64,000 nt of DNA from Spirodela intermedia (lineage: Eukaryota; Streptophyta; Magnoliopsida; Alismatales; Araceae). The notes under the pieces were generated by a model. The model was not told the origin of the DNA and did no database searches. It was given only the letters and a program-made list of their open reading frames with translations. The stretch lies in NCBI GenBank assembly GCA_902729315.2, contig LR746270.1, positions 3,496,501 to 3,560,500 on the forward strand, in the 5' to 3' direction. The translations under genes were made by a program, and so were the position numbers. Below are positions 50,003 through 63,544 of the stretch, piece after piece; positions within the stretch are counted from its first letter, which is position 1; each line of letters opens with the position of its first letter.

Positions 50003-51429
50003 AGGTGGAACTCAAGGAATACATTTCTAAAGAGTAGAGTTAGCCAAAAAGATTGAACTATTATAAATTTTTATGTCTCTCATGTTTCATCTTTTCACAA
50101 TCATAAATGATAAGTAGTCTCACTCTTGTTATAGTGTGTGTCCCTCATCTAATAAATCATCTTACATTATTTGTTAACCAAAATAGAAATTAGAAAAGAC
50201 TCAGATTCCTCATTCACTATAGAACTTAGAAGACTCTAGGTTAGGAAGATCATGAAACATATTCAAATATAAGAAGAAATCAAGTGAGTGTTCTCAAAAA
50301 TTTGTTGTGTTACTTCCTCTATAGTGAATACATAGGCCAGAAGCTGCAAGAAATGTATTTTTTTGGAAAGGAGCTACTTGAATGCTAAAGAAAAAGGTAA
50401 GTATATTATAAACTTAGGGCACTAAAAAGGTTAATCATTATATAATGTATTTTTTCCTTGGTTGCTAGGTTTATAATGGTTAAAAATGGTCACAATAATG
50501 GCTAGTTACATGCAATGTACCACTGTCTTTTTCATATTTTATCTTGTTGTGTCACACTTCTAAATACTTTCTTTCCAAGTGAGTTCACCAATTTTCTACA
50601 AAGAAGTGGAAAACATAAATCTTGCAAAGAATAATCTCATAAAAAATTAAAGCCTTTCCAAATTTTACATTGGAACATCACCAATGTACTTAAGGGTCAC
50701 ATAAAATATCTTTTTTCTTTTTCTTTTTGTAAAATCACTATTACTTTTGTATGCACTTTCCTCACAATGTGTTCAAGCTTGTTCTTGCTAATTGAGTCAA
50801 TGCACTCTCATGGTCATCAATAGTGTTTAAATGTTCTAAGGTGAGCACACTCACTTCCATAATAATAATAATAATAATTTGATCATTATGATCATTAAAC
50901 TTTATCATATTAATTGAGTTGACTCACTTCTTACAACAAAGTATCAATAAGAAAACTTCAAATCAATATAGTCAAATAGGTAATAAATTGTTTCAAGAGT
51001 TATGATATACTATATTTGTCAAAAATAGGTACCTATGAATATATTACATTCGTCAAAAAAAGAGGCATGATGGGCCTTGAAATCAATTATTAAATCACAT
51101 TAAAAAAAAATATAAGAGTTAGAGAAATATTTTGTCAATATTTTAATCAACTCAACATACATTTGGCAACAACTAGGATTCAATCTTTGTGTAAGTCATA
51201 CTAATTAGTTAACTTTTTTGCTTAAAAAAGTTCTTCTAAATTTGTTATTGTCATCATCCATGTTAATAACATTTTCTTATAGGAAAATGGAAGTGAGTGA
51301 ACTAATTACTTTTATAAGCAAAATATTATACTATCTTAGGGATAGAGGTGACCCAAGATAAATTATCCATTGTTTTATATGGAGGGAATTTTTCCCTCTC
51401 ATTTTGGGTAACACCTTGTTTCTTGATGA
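49454..51429. other. Receptor-kinase 3' flank and AT-rich intergenic DNA
   Basis: CT-rich 3'UTR-like sequence comes first, then GGCCCA motifs near 49680-49790 and a GA run at 49970-49998. The rest to 51429 is AT-rich with no gene I can support, and includes a short (AAT)n run at 50861-50877. Confidence 0.5.
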
Positions 51430-52622
51430 AAATGTCACAATTACCAAAATGGAACAAAACTTTAACATATAGCCAAAAATAGTAAAGGCATGATAAGATT
51501 GTGTACAAAACTTTCACTTGTCCTGATTTTGACTTTGTTATTACAGTGATTGCTCACTAGCCTTCTATATGTTACCCACCAAGTTTGGACATAGTGTGAT
51601 TTACAACTAGTATTTATGTCTTAATAAGTGAAATTACTATGCCTTTTCAAAAAAGAAAAAAACAAGCCTTTTTGTCATCTAACCCACCTACTACAGTCAA
51701 ACAACTTTGAAGAATTAGGGCTCATAGAAGACCACAGTTATTGTGGAAAGTTGATGAAGTATCAACATTAGAATAAAAGTTTTCATCTTTTAATACCCAA
51801 AATGGAACCAAACATTGACATATAGTCAAAAAGAGTAAAGTTGTGATAAGATTTTGTATCAAACTTCACTTGTTATTGTACTTTGTTATTAGAGTGATTG
51901 CTCATGTCATAAAAATATTTTAAATTCAACACAAAACAAATTTATTATGAAATGTGCCAATATCATTGTCCTTCTATATGTTATCTATTAAGTTTGGACA
52001 TTGTATGGCATATAACTAGTAGTTAATGCCTTAATTGGGTGAAATTATTATACCTTTTCAAAACAAAAACAAAAACCATTTTTGTTCTTTACCCCACCCA
52101 CCCATTAAAGTTGAGAAACTTTGAGGAATTGGGTCCCCTAGAAGACCAAATGCATTGTAAAAAATCAGTAGATTATCACTATTACCAATAATAAAGTTGT
52201 CATCTTTTAATAGCTAAACAGAATCAAACTTTGACATATAGTCAAAAAGATTAAAGCCATGATAAGATTTTGTATTAAATTTTAACTTTGTTATTAGAGT
52301 GATTGGTCACGTTATGAAAAATACTTTAAACTCAGCACAAAACTAATTTATTATGAAAATGAGTTTGTATTAGTATCCTTCTATATATGTTACTCTATCA
52401 AGTTTGGACATAGTGTAATCTACAACTAGTACTTACACCTTAACAAGTGAAATTCTCAACATTTTTCAAAAAAAAGAAGAAAAATAAAGCCTTTTGTCAT
52501 CTACCCCACCCACTATAGTAGAACTTTGAGGAATTGTTGATTCTAGAAGACCAGATACATTGCAGAAAACCAGTGGATTATCGGCATTACCAATAATAAA
52601 GTTGCCATCTTTTAATATCTAC
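51430..52622 (+). repeat. Tandem repeat, unit about 410 bp, three copies
   Basis: Three diverged units share TCAAACTTTGACATATAG, TGATAAGATT (51491, 51844, 52260), AAGTTTGGACAT (51581, 51990, 52400), ACAACTAGT and TCTTTTAATA. The first unit lacks about 55 bp (ATTTTAAATTCAACACAAAA) present in the others. There is no coding content. Confidence 0.88.
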
Positions 52623-54400
52623 GCTCTGTATATAATATAATACATTTGAGGGACCAAGGAACCTAACACGAGCATGGAAGAATAAGTGGGCCAATCACAT
52701 ACTGACCGCTATTTTCTCCCTCCAATTATCGCCGCATATTTATGACCTTTTGGGAGCCCAACAAAGAAGCGGAGTAAAATTGTCACCAGATCATCGTTCC
52801 CCCGTCGTTTCTGCGGATGCCTCCAAAGAAGTCGACATACGACTCGACAGTTGAGGGTGAGAGAGAGAGCGAGAGAGAGATCACGGAGACAACACTGCGG
52901 CTATAGGACATATTGTGGCATTATCAGGCTCAAGCCCAGGAAAAGAGGAGAGAGAGAGAGAGAGAGGTTCACGGGAGTAGGAAGGAAGGAAAGAAAGAGA
53001 CGAGAGAGATGGGGACTTGTCACCGGACGATGGGCGGCGAGGACAGACAGCGCCGCAACAAATGGCCTCCACTTGTCGGCGGGAAGAGGGAGGAGCTGCA
53101 ACGTGGACGAAAGCAAGTGGTGGCACGCGCTGCCGTCTGTTCCTGTCCTGGCCTTATTGTACGCTGGCGGCGGCAGCGGAGAGGAGGAGCTCGCTCCGCC
53201 GGGGAATTAATATCGCCTCCCATTTTCCAGCTCTTTTAACTCCCCGCCGCCAAAAAAAACGAAAACAAAAAGTACGATTACCGTTGACAAGTGGAAGGAG
53301 AGAGAGAGAGAGGGGAAATTCAGTATTACCCCTCCCTTTTTCCCGGTATTTCCACTCCAGCCGGTAAACGCTGACCAGTCTGGCGAGAGAGAGAGAGAGA
53401 GAACTTATTAATAGCACCTTCTACTGTGCAGGTATTTCTAATCTCTGCAGAGCCCTAGGAGAACTCTGCTATTGACCAGTCAGAGAAGAGAGAGGGAGAG
53501 AGAGAGAGGGAGCCGTAGAAAAGGGGATTTGCAGGGAGACGATGAGGAGAGAGGGAACGCACCGCCGCTTCTTGATGGCCGGCGCCGCTCCTCCGCCTTC
53601 CTCACTGCCGGCGCCCGGTGGCGCGCCGCTTGGACCCGCCGCGGTGATGAGGTGCAGGCCGATCCCGCCTATTTGGAGGTCGTCGTTCTCGTCAAAAATG
53701 TAGAGATCCGCCCCGTAAATCGTCGGAGCTGTTCGCGGCAGACAGGATGGAGCCAGGCAACCCTAGCAACAGCGACGACAACCTCACCGGCGCCGGCGGA
53801 GGAGGATGAACGGCCCTCCGCCTTCCTCTTCCCCTTTGCCTTCCCCTTCCATGTACGTACACGCAGAGATATTAAGGTACATACGCCGATGCATCAGAGG
53901 ATTATTTCACCTTCTGATCTCCATTCTCTCTGTTCTTTCTCTCCCGTCCATCTATCCCTTGCGCTCGGAGGATGGAATCTGAGATGATTTCCTGTTGAAA
54001 TCTCTCTCCTCCGGTTTATGATTGAATGCGGTTGGATTTTTTAGTGTATCACAAATTTTGTTTCAGCCAATCTGAAAAACTATTTCTGGCCTGAATCTTC
54101 CTGTTCTTCCCTTGTTCTATTCGCTGAGTAAAATCGAGCCACTTGAGGCAGTCGACGATCATCCATTTCATGAACCATTTTTTTTATAAAAAAAAAACAA
54201 TTTTTCGGAACGCATTGAATTGAAGACGCTCTCACTCTACAGAATTCAAACCCTCCCCCCCGTCCCAGAGATGCCGGGTTGACCCTGTTACATTGATCCA
54301 GGGAGGAGCATAAGCACTGTCGGAATCTTTCCTTTTTTAGCATCCCAATTCATCATCTCTTTCATCCTAACATTCTGAACAAAGGGAGGGGGAGGGATTT
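52623..54400. other. GC-rich island with GA runs and unassigned short frames
   Basis: The base composition changes sharply from AT-rich to GC-rich. Several ATG frames start here. A short one begins MPPKKSTYD at 52817; a 171-codon frame spans 53472-53987; two short frames begin MAGAAPPPSS near 53574 and MEPGNPSNSDDN near 53747. None matches a family I recognise, and low-complexity Arg/Glu stretches from GA repeats inflate them. The look is that of a promoter plus first exon(s), but I could not find continuing exons downstream. Confidence 0.3.
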
Positions 54401-54589
54401 TTTTTGAAAAATATAAGACGGAGAGAATTATTTACGCCCAGAAAATGTGGCGACGGGAGACAGATCTGCTGCAAAGGAGAAAGTCAAACGGGAGCGAAAG
54501 AGAGCGTTTTTCCACGGCTTTTGTCTTAGAAGACCTCGTGGGAATATCGATGGAGCTCCTTTCCGGCAATCGCATCGGCCTCCCTACGA

Positions 54590-54683
54590 GAGAGAGAGAG
54601 AGAGAGAGAGACCACAGCGTTCAAGTTGTTGCCCGTCCCGTTCGAAAACTATTCTCTCTTTCTCTCTCTATGGTTGGATGAGC

Positions 54684-54714
<31 letters not shown>

Positions 54715-54760
54715 CACCGCGTTCAAGTTGTTGCCCGTCTCGTTGAAAAACTATCCTGGA
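54590..54760 (+). repeat. 102-bp tandem duplication led by GA runs
   Basis: The segment (GA)n-CCACMGCGTTCAAGTTGTTGCCCGTC is present twice, with GTTCAAGTTGTTGCCCGT at 54619-54636 and 54721-54738. The spacer holds a CT run. Confidence 0.9.
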
Positions 54761-57700
54761 GTTGGGCCCATACGGTCAAAAACATCTCTCTCTATCTCTC
54801 TCCAAATCTATGGTGATGGGGCAGAAAAAAGGTAAAACAATCCAGCCCATATATCACTGCAGGCCCAACGGCCCATATCAATATATACATAAAACTCCTA
54901 TTTTTCCCACTCCAATAACACTCGAATTTCTAAGAATCATCTGCCTCAAGCCAAATGTCGAATTCTTTATAAACCACCCTCTCCCCCCCTTCATATTTAG
55001 AGAAATAATAATCAGACATCAAATAAAGTAAAAATATGAGAAGGCAATGAATGGCTTGCTCTTGAGAGACGTTGATTACACATTTGGGCCCAGCCCACTT
55101 AGCCATTAATCTCCTTTGATGGGCCTCATTGGGCCGGATAAAAGCCCAGCTGGGAGCACATTTCCTGGCTCAGGCCGGTGAAACCCCCAAAATCCTGCCT
55201 TGAGTAAGATACAGATATAGAGATATCTGTCTATGTAGGCAATGTAGCTTAAGAACATCTTTGACTAAAAAAGCATTTAAATTTTCTGTTTTAGTGAAAA
55301 AACAAACAATGTTTTGGAGCTTCCTGTCCCTATATTTACTTCAATAATAATCGAGAATTAGATGAAGAAGAAGCCCACAATTGAAAACAAAATCAAGGCC
55401 ATAGGAGGATCGTTTCCCGGGGTGAGGAGGGGTTGACCGCTGATTGGACCCGCGTCCAGGGTTTAAAGAAGAATATGGGCACGTCATCGGTCAAAATCAA
55501 GGTGAGATTCCTAAGATAATAATGGGTTGGGGCTATATAAATCTGGAAATTTCGTTCTTTCTCAGGTATAGCGATTCCTGTACAAAGAGCGGCCATTGAT
55601 CCTAAAGGGATTAAGATGTTATTGATCCGATAAGTCTTCCAAAGATCTGGGAAGTTTTTATTCGTCGTATTTCCATAAAAGGCATTCAAATACTTGCGAG
55701 AAACTACGAATTGAAGTCAACTCTTTCATCGGGCATGAGAAGGTGGAAAGACGCTACAAAAAAGCTCGTGAGAAGAAGCTAATCGCCAAGACCTCACTCT
55801 TCTCAGCAGAAATTTTTTCTTGTCCCAGCTGCCAATAACCAGATGGGTGATTGCCACGATGCCAATTAACAGCACATCTATGGCACATGTTCAAGGATGT
55901 AAGCTACTTATGGCTAAGATCCCAAGTCAGAAGGATTCTTCCACCTGTTGTTTAGTTCTTGCTAATTAAATATAAAAAAAATGTTCTCAGAAGGATTTCC
56001 TCTACCGATTGCATAACCTTTCCCTTGCAGATTGAAAAATAAAATGGAGCAATTGCTATTCATTATCTCCACAAATTCGGATAAAAGAATTCTCACTCGT
56101 TTTTTTTTTATTTTTTTAAAAAATTTCCTGGAGGGGGTTGGAATTTTATGTTTGCAGATTAGTAGACCATATTTTGTGTAAACAGCTCCCCTGGGAACTA
56201 TTTCTTTAATAAATAAAAAAAGGGGGAAAGTTGCAACCAATGAAGTAGTGGGTGTTTTTGCTATTTGACCTCCCATGCTGATGTGACATTTTTGCCAGGC
56301 AGGCTAAGAACACTACCATAATTAAGCTACAGATGATGTGCGCACCACTAAAACAGATGGTACAGATGTGATATTGATGCCAGTGGAGTTGCTTGTGTCT
56401 AATTGGAAGAATTTTTCCGAAAATAGTCAGCTAACTCAGCTACAGTATATCAATATATATCAATCACATCGGTAACTAAATCTAACTGATGCATCCAGCT
56501 TCATGCAGGCAATCACATCTACGAAAAGGAGTTATTATGCGCGACGAACCTGAGATGGCACTACTTTGAGGGTGGGGGCACCAGACAACGTCACAGAAAG
56601 CTCAGCTTCTCTGTCACATGTAAAAGATGCAATAGACATAAATAACAGAAGCGACCCAGAAAATCAGTTCTTCAATAATACGCAGAGTGATTCAATGTAA
56701 GAACAACACAAGGTCGGATAAGAGCCTACAGAGAAAACATTGACACCTTCCCAGATATTGTAGTAGCTTCTTCTCTGGCCTTTAAAATGCATAGCTCCGA
56801 ACTGTTTGCGCAACGATTTCTAGGATTGAGCACTAATTCGTTGTTCTAATTCTAAGATATATAGACAAACATTTTATTTTTTTTATTTACTTGCTTGAAA
56901 TTGTACGATGCATGAACCAAAGTACAATCCGTGGAATGCAAAACGGCATTTGTATTCACACGCACGCACTGTTCGTGTGCATATCTGCAAGCACCAGTGT
57001 TTATGCACATCCCTCAAGCAGACTGGGCGCCGAACCCTACAACCCGTGATGGGACTAAGTTTGAGTGGACATCAAAGTGGGCAGACAAAATGCATTCTCT
57101 CCTCTCAGCCAGCATAACCCATTAATGAGAGTAAATATTAAAATGCCAATAAATCAGAATATTTTGTAATTAGTTTTCTTACGTCTACCCGAAGGAATAA
57201 CCAACAGATATTTCTCCTCGTATTTTATGGGTCAAAGAGTGGAGCATCCTACATAGGAAAAGACTTTATAATAATGTTCAATGCTTGTTTTACTTTGAAC
57301 GTAAAAATTCAACATATTTGTATGCTTGGTACCAACAGAGTCATATCCATAAATTACAAAACAACCAATATAATGTGCACACAGTTTGTAGGAGTTAAAT
57401 GGAACCACAACTGGGTAGTCATTAAAAGAGGATTCCTTCATGGGAAGAATTACAGGAATGAATCTGTTTAGTTGAAATATCAATTGATGCAATTGAGATC
57501 ACCATTCAAAATGAAAAGAGAACAAGGAGAAGATGAAATGCTTCGTTGATTCTTATCTGTGCCTTTCCCTGACATTACCGGATTTTGAGGAATTCTTTTA
57601 TTTGATATTATGATTCTCTAACATATTAACAAACAAGGCATGACACCTATCCGTCAAAATGAAAACCGAAATGACTGGATTATGCAATTTTCTCGTCCAG

Positions 57701-58167
57701 CATATTCATGAGAAGAAAATCATCTGTCCATATTGAGCGATGGCAAGTACACAGACCAATGCGCACAAACATTCCCATGGAACCAATAAATAATCACCCA
57801 TGGAAGATCTGGTGGATTGACAAAGAAAAATCCAAATAATCCTAGTATTCACCCAAACTTTGAACCTGAGGTACTAGTCTGCAACAAACGTATGATCTTG
57901 CATTCTTCGAACATCTGAATCTCCCACCGAATCAAGTTTTGAACAGCACAAATGACATATTACAGATCAGGCATTTTTCTCACACTCGTAGTAAACACCT
58001 AAAAACAATGATCGGTCCTTTTGTCAACAGATATAATATGACAAAAGGTTGCAAATTAAAGGAAGAGAACGCAATTAATAAAGTGAAATAACTTTTGTTC
58101 AATATCCTAATAATCAAAATTCTGTACAGATAACAGAAGGAAATAGCCTTACCTGTTCATCACTCGA
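54761..58167. other. Intergenic region and 3' side of the KH gene
   Basis: TGGGCC/GGCCCA motifs cluster at 54760-55160. An unusual stretch open on the minus strand lies at 55393-55689. The rest is AT-rich. The right part probably contains the KH-gene 3'UTR, because a splice donor lies 15 nt past its stop. No gene can be supported. Confidence 0.45.
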
Positions 58168-61100
58168 TCAAGATGATCTTGACTCACTCAGTACAAATGC
58201 CTGGATTAGACTCTGTGCAGCATGGGTCTGGTCAGGTGTTCCGGATATTATAATAACAGTCTCAGATGCTCCAGGTCTAGGATCAGTGATAGTAACATTT
58301 GCTCCAGATATCTGATTACGGTTAAAGATCAGGAATAAATACCAACCGCAAAATGCTAGGATAGAAGTATATTAAATATATCAAAGGCCAACCTGGCAAA
58401 TCTGTTTCAGGCATCCCCCATCATCTCCACGTATAACAGGAACAAGTGCACGAGGAATAAGTACGTCAATGGTTGTTTTTGGGATTCTACCTGGCTGGTT
58501 TCCGCTGCATTAAAAAACCATAAAGAGCACAACATATGATGAGCTAAAATTTAATAATCGATGCACAGATTTTGTTAGCCTTAAAATACACATATTTTTG
58601 CATATGCATACAAATAAAAACACATACAGCAAGAAGTATGTTTGACTTCACGATTATCTCTCAAGACAAAGAACCGATCCATAAATTTTTTACACGTGAT
58701 AACCCTATTTTACAGACCAATCTAATGCAACAGTCTTTAAACAATTGTGATCCATCCCTGGTCACTAACCAAGTACAAGGACCAGAAATAGGCTGCGAGG
58801 AACAAAGATGTTATCCTTGTTCAAAGAATTATTCGCATGTGTAGAGTCAGCCCACTATTTTCTGCTCTTCCTCTGGGTGGATAACAGAGATTAAACTGGA
58901 TCTCAGTATCCATCCAAAACATGAGGGCAGTAGAATGATACTGACCCTGAACAATCAAAACTACATTTGTGATCCTTTTTGCCTTTTTGTGTGGGTGAAA
59001 ACTCAGATATAAACTGACCCTGAAAATCCACCAAATCGTCGTTTTGAAGCTCCTCCATAGTCATCTACACCAACTGAACCATCTCCACTGCTTATGCCCT
59101 ATAAGCATCAATTAAGACAGCATATTATCAGATTGGATGGAGTGACATAGTCAAATTGTGTGTGTTTTCCAAAGTTAGAGATCTAGATGATGACAGCGGA
59201 CAAAGGTCGAATACATATATAAGTCGCAATATTTCAGAATCATAATTTTAAATCATTTTCAAGAAAACGTACAGAAAAAACTCGTTATTAAAGCCAATAT
59301 GAACAGAAGATTACCATAAAAAACATCTCGGTGTAAATTTATTTCATGATATGGCTAACAAGGAGGACACCTACCTACCAAATGCATATCGCGAGATGGC
59401 ACATAATAAAGTAATTAAGAACCATTTGATAATTAAGTTCGGAGAGATATACAACGCACCATAAATCAAATACCATGCGATATTTATGGGGAAATAACGT
59501 ACTCAATTAGGATTAGGGTCTGATATTGGAGGGTCTGACATAACGCAATATTTTGCAACATTTATTGTCCCCTATTTTGTAATCTGCAAGATGATTAAGC
59601 GTTGAAATATCATACACTATACAAATGAGAATCATACCTTGGCTCCCCACGATGCAGAAGGTATTCTTTCACCACCGTGGTTGGGAAATCCTGATGTATA
59701 GTGCGTACGAGGAAAAGCAGATCGTTCATCGTGAGGAAGAACTCCAATAGGATCAAATTTATGAAAGGGTTGGAAAAAATTGGAGCGAGGTCCAGGTGGT
59801 GATCGATCTCTCCTTCCCATGAAGGGTGAGAACGGTGGAACTTGATCGACAAAGGCAGGATGACCAGAAGAATATTTTTCATTGAAAATATTATGTTTCA
59901 GTCTCGACGTTATTTGCAAAAGAGCCTCTTGGACAGCCTCAAATTTCCCAGTTGCCTGACAAAGAATATAAGCATCACATAATCACAACAGATACAACCA
60001 AACATTCTCGTTCTGGTCAAAAACAGGGAAAACATGTAAGCAGAATAAAGCCTGTGATAAAGCCTATTTACCTGAACAACAACTTCATTTTCAGAAGCAT
60101 ACTTAGGAGCTTGATCCTTGCTCAAAATACGGATTTGTGCTCCGGAAAACTTCCTCATTTCTGCTACTATAGAACCCCCTTTGCCAAGAAGACAACCAGT
60201 TTGAGTGGAAGACACAATGATTCTCGCTGAAACTGTGTTCTCTTTATCATCAGGCACAGCCATCACAACCCTGTTCTGCACACGAAGAATGGCATCTTGT
60301 ACTGGAGAAATCCTATCCTCTGGATGCTGCAAAGACCAATCTATCGTCTCAGAAAGACAAAAGCAATATTTTCATTATGGAAACAAATAAGCCAAGCGAC
60401 ATTTATTTAAACGAAACCCCCGCTTATCTCACCAAGTTAAAGACAAAAAGAAACAAACTAATCAGGAGAGCAAGAGAAAGAGAACACTTTTATATCAGAA
60501 TTTGCAAATCCAACCACAGTGGTCACCACTCCCTAGCTATTGGATCATTCCTTACAATTATTCTGACCATACGTCGCCACTGGACAAAACAGTTTAATTA
60601 TTCTGACCATTCCTTACAGTTTAATAGAAACACAGGAAAACGGAAAATCAAGGAAGCAGCACATATAGCATCTCCATCTTTGGAGAAGAAATAAGAACAT
60701 GAGAGAGACTCCAAACAATAATTACCGCTGGGCCACTGATAACTACGATTCGATCCTCCGAGTCTGGGGTCGTCTCAACAATTTTGATTTCAGAACCAGT
60801 TTCACTTTGGATCACTTTAACTATACTTCCACCTTTTCCAATCACACTGCCGACCTTGTCACAGCTACATATTAACTGAAATGTGAGTATCTCTGGGGAA
60901 ACCGGAACTTTAGCAGGTCCAGACATATCTTGGAACTTGGAAATAGATGGGCCCATGCGCGGATGATAGTCAACCATGTCGTGGGGTCTAGAAGAGAAAG
61001 GTGGCCCTTGATCCGAGAAATGGTAATTTGCAGGTGGAAAAACTTCACTCCGTGGTATACCCAGCTGGGGGAGGGGTGCAAAATGATGAGATGATGGTCC

Positions 61101-62252
61101 AGGGACTTTGTCCTGAAGTAGGAGATCACGATCACGGGGTGGATTTTCAAGAAGCTGCTGAGAAACAGACTGCAGCGCTTTTCTTACTGCATCAATACTT
61201 CCTGTGATCTGAAAATGTATACAATAGAGCTTATTACACAAAAAACCTAGGAAACTAGAAGAGTGCAGGTGCTAAGAAAAACATTGTTGTCTCGGCAAGT
61301 ATGAAATATAGATACAATGCTTTGGCAGCTAAGTATCAAGAATTGAGAAATTCCCTGAAATTGTAGGAAAGAAAACATCTGAATCAAAATCGAAAATGAG
61401 TGAGCAGTAAACGTTTTCAACCATTAACCGTAAACAAGATCAATAGCCTAAGCAGTCCCTTTTATATAGGTGAAGGGATAAAGAGACCACACCACTTTGA
61501 TTGGGCGATGGACAAAATGTAACAACCGTTTAGATAATAGCCGACCCTACCTGTACCAGTTCATCTAGGGTTGAAGCACATGCAGGAACCTTGTCCCTAG
61601 GTAGAATACGAATCTGAGCACCACTTTCTGATGCCATTTGCTTGACCACACTTCCACCCTTTCCCAGAATACACCCAACTTGGCTGGATAAGACAAGTAC
61701 ACGCGCAACAATAGATGACTTTTTACTTTCATCATCTACAGAATCAGACTCTGGATCACTTTCAGCGATCCTCTCAAAAACAAGCAACAAAGCCTTTTGC
61801 GCAGCCGATGTTGTTCTGTCCAACTGTGAAACCTCCTGCCGAGGATTCTCCTTTACCTTGAGGTTATCGTCACTTTCATTCGCGTCATCATCCTCATCAG
61901 CATCATCAATGTACGCATCATCTTTCTTTGCGTTTTCCTTCCTATCTTCAATCTCTCTATCAGGGCCTGTTATCACCACAACCCTCTCTTCACATCCAGG
62001 AACGATTTCTTCAATTCTTATTTTCGCACCAGTCTCCTGACGGATCTTAGTGATAATCCCACCACCTTTGCCAATCACACTGCCAGATTTCGATGCAGGA
62101 CAAAGAATACGAAAGACAGTGGCTCCAGGAGCTGCCTTCAACTGATTCTGCTGTGCTCCTAAATGTGCAGTCTTTTGCCATTTTCCTTTTCCATTCTGCT
62201 CCAAAGGATTTCGATCAAACCCTCTCTTTGAATGTTTAAAAGGGAACGCCAT
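58168..62252 (-). CDS. RNA-binding protein with five KH domains (HEN4/RCF3-like)
   Basis: A poly(C)-binding-type KH protein of the plant group that includes HEN4 and RCF3, which act in nuclear pre-mRNA processing; the exact role here is inferred. Minus-strand exons are 62252-61551, 61208-60726, 60326-60072, 59955-59638, 59098-59019, 58504-58393 and 58311-58168, giving 697 residues. KH1 is at 46-97 (SGSVIGKGGGIITKI), KH2 at 182-255 (VGCILGKGGSVVKQM), KH3 at 342-415 (VGSVIGKGGSIVKVI), KH4 at 428-505 (TGCLLGKGGSIVAEM) and KH5 at 622-692, with loop GDDG still of GxxG form. A very acidic insert (about 111-130) interrupts the end of KH1. Residues 256-335 and 510-585 are Pro/Gly-rich linkers. A 5'UTR intron (62269-62980) precedes the ATG, and a donor at 58152 suggests a 3'UTR intron. 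Confidence 0.93.
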
Positions 62253-63150
62253 GGCCTGTAATCTACCTCTGCACAAAAGAAATAAGGGCAAATAAAACTT
62301 TTGGTCAAAAAAGAAAACGGAAAGAAAGGACGAAAGAAAAAAAGCAGAAATCGATGAACCAACAGCGCGTCCGTCGGTAAGACCACCACAGAGTGAGTAG
62401 CACGCAGATTAAGTCGGTAAACATATTTTCTGCCTTTAATCATGACCACTCTTCAGACGAGCTTGCAAACGCAATATAGAAAGCCCTAAACTATATCCTT
62501 ATTCTCGTCTGACGGGTGAATGAATTGCATCGGCAATAATTATTTCCAATTTAACCGGGTTTTGACCAGCAGGCATAGAGAACCTTCATATAACCCGATC
62601 AGTCCTGCTCACATCAATCAGGAGTAAGAACTGAGCAACAACTCGCGACACATTTTGATTTTCTGCCTACTTTAAATTACATCGACGACTACATAACGCA
62701 AAATACCTCGAGCTTTTTACATTCGAACTGGCATCATGTGTTTACCCGATGAACACCCAAAACCATACGCACAACAGCTTCGCTAGCAAATTGCAAACAT
62801 CCGACCAACTCTTCTACAGCGGTGTACTTCGTTCAGGAGCAAGAGGAAACAGAAACGAAGATGGCAGATACATAAAACCCTAATGATAGTGGATGTTTAC
62901 AAGGAACAGATGCTTGAGAGAGAGAGAATTAAAAAAGAGAAAGCGAGAGAGGGAGAGGGAGAGAGGGAGAGGAAACGCACCGAATGGGCAGAGCGCCTTC
63001 GCCTTCGAGGAAAACCCTAGGGTCAGGGATAGAATATCGAGGGTTTGGAGGTCGCTTACTCAGTATCGTATGCCCAGTTAGGGTTCTCCGTAGGAGAGAA
63101 CGTCTCTTGCAACGAAAGTTGAGGTCCCGCGCGGATATCGATACATACAT
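62253..63150 (-). other. 5' leader of the KH gene with a 5'UTR intron
   Basis: Reading the minus strand, GTGCAG at 62274-62269 is an acceptor 17 nt before the ATG, and GTGCG at 62980 is a plausible donor. The upstream leader exon is then 62981 to about 63130. GA runs (CT on the sense strand) lie at 62917-62972 just inside the intron. Confidence 0.55.
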
Positions 63151-63544
63151 TTAAAGTATTTTATTTTTGTAAATATACCCATTAAAAAGTTCACCGCCTA
63201 AACCTGTGAAACGCAGGGCCCATTTAGGCCCAAAGATCGGGATGTTAATGCGTCACAGTTCCGTAACTCTTACTTTGACCCGGTCAAATTTTGGTCATGG
63301 CCCATGTTTTGGATCTGGCCGAATAATTTTCTGTGGAAACCATACAGAATTATAATTTATTTTTTTATTCAGTCCATAATAATCTCCATGTCAGCAAAGA
63401 TTGGACGATCAGGATTGAATCCTCTAGATAAGTAACTTCAAGATATGTTATTTATCTCGCCACGTCCCCCCAATCCGCAAGCGTTCGATCGAAGATGGAG
63501 GGCAGAGATCAAAAAAGGCGAGTGGGATGAAGCCTGAGCCCCAA

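Noticed and set aside
56908-57125. Overlapping plus-strand frames near 57000
   Set aside because: They are short, have no recognisable domain or splice context, and lie in the probable KH-gene 3' region.
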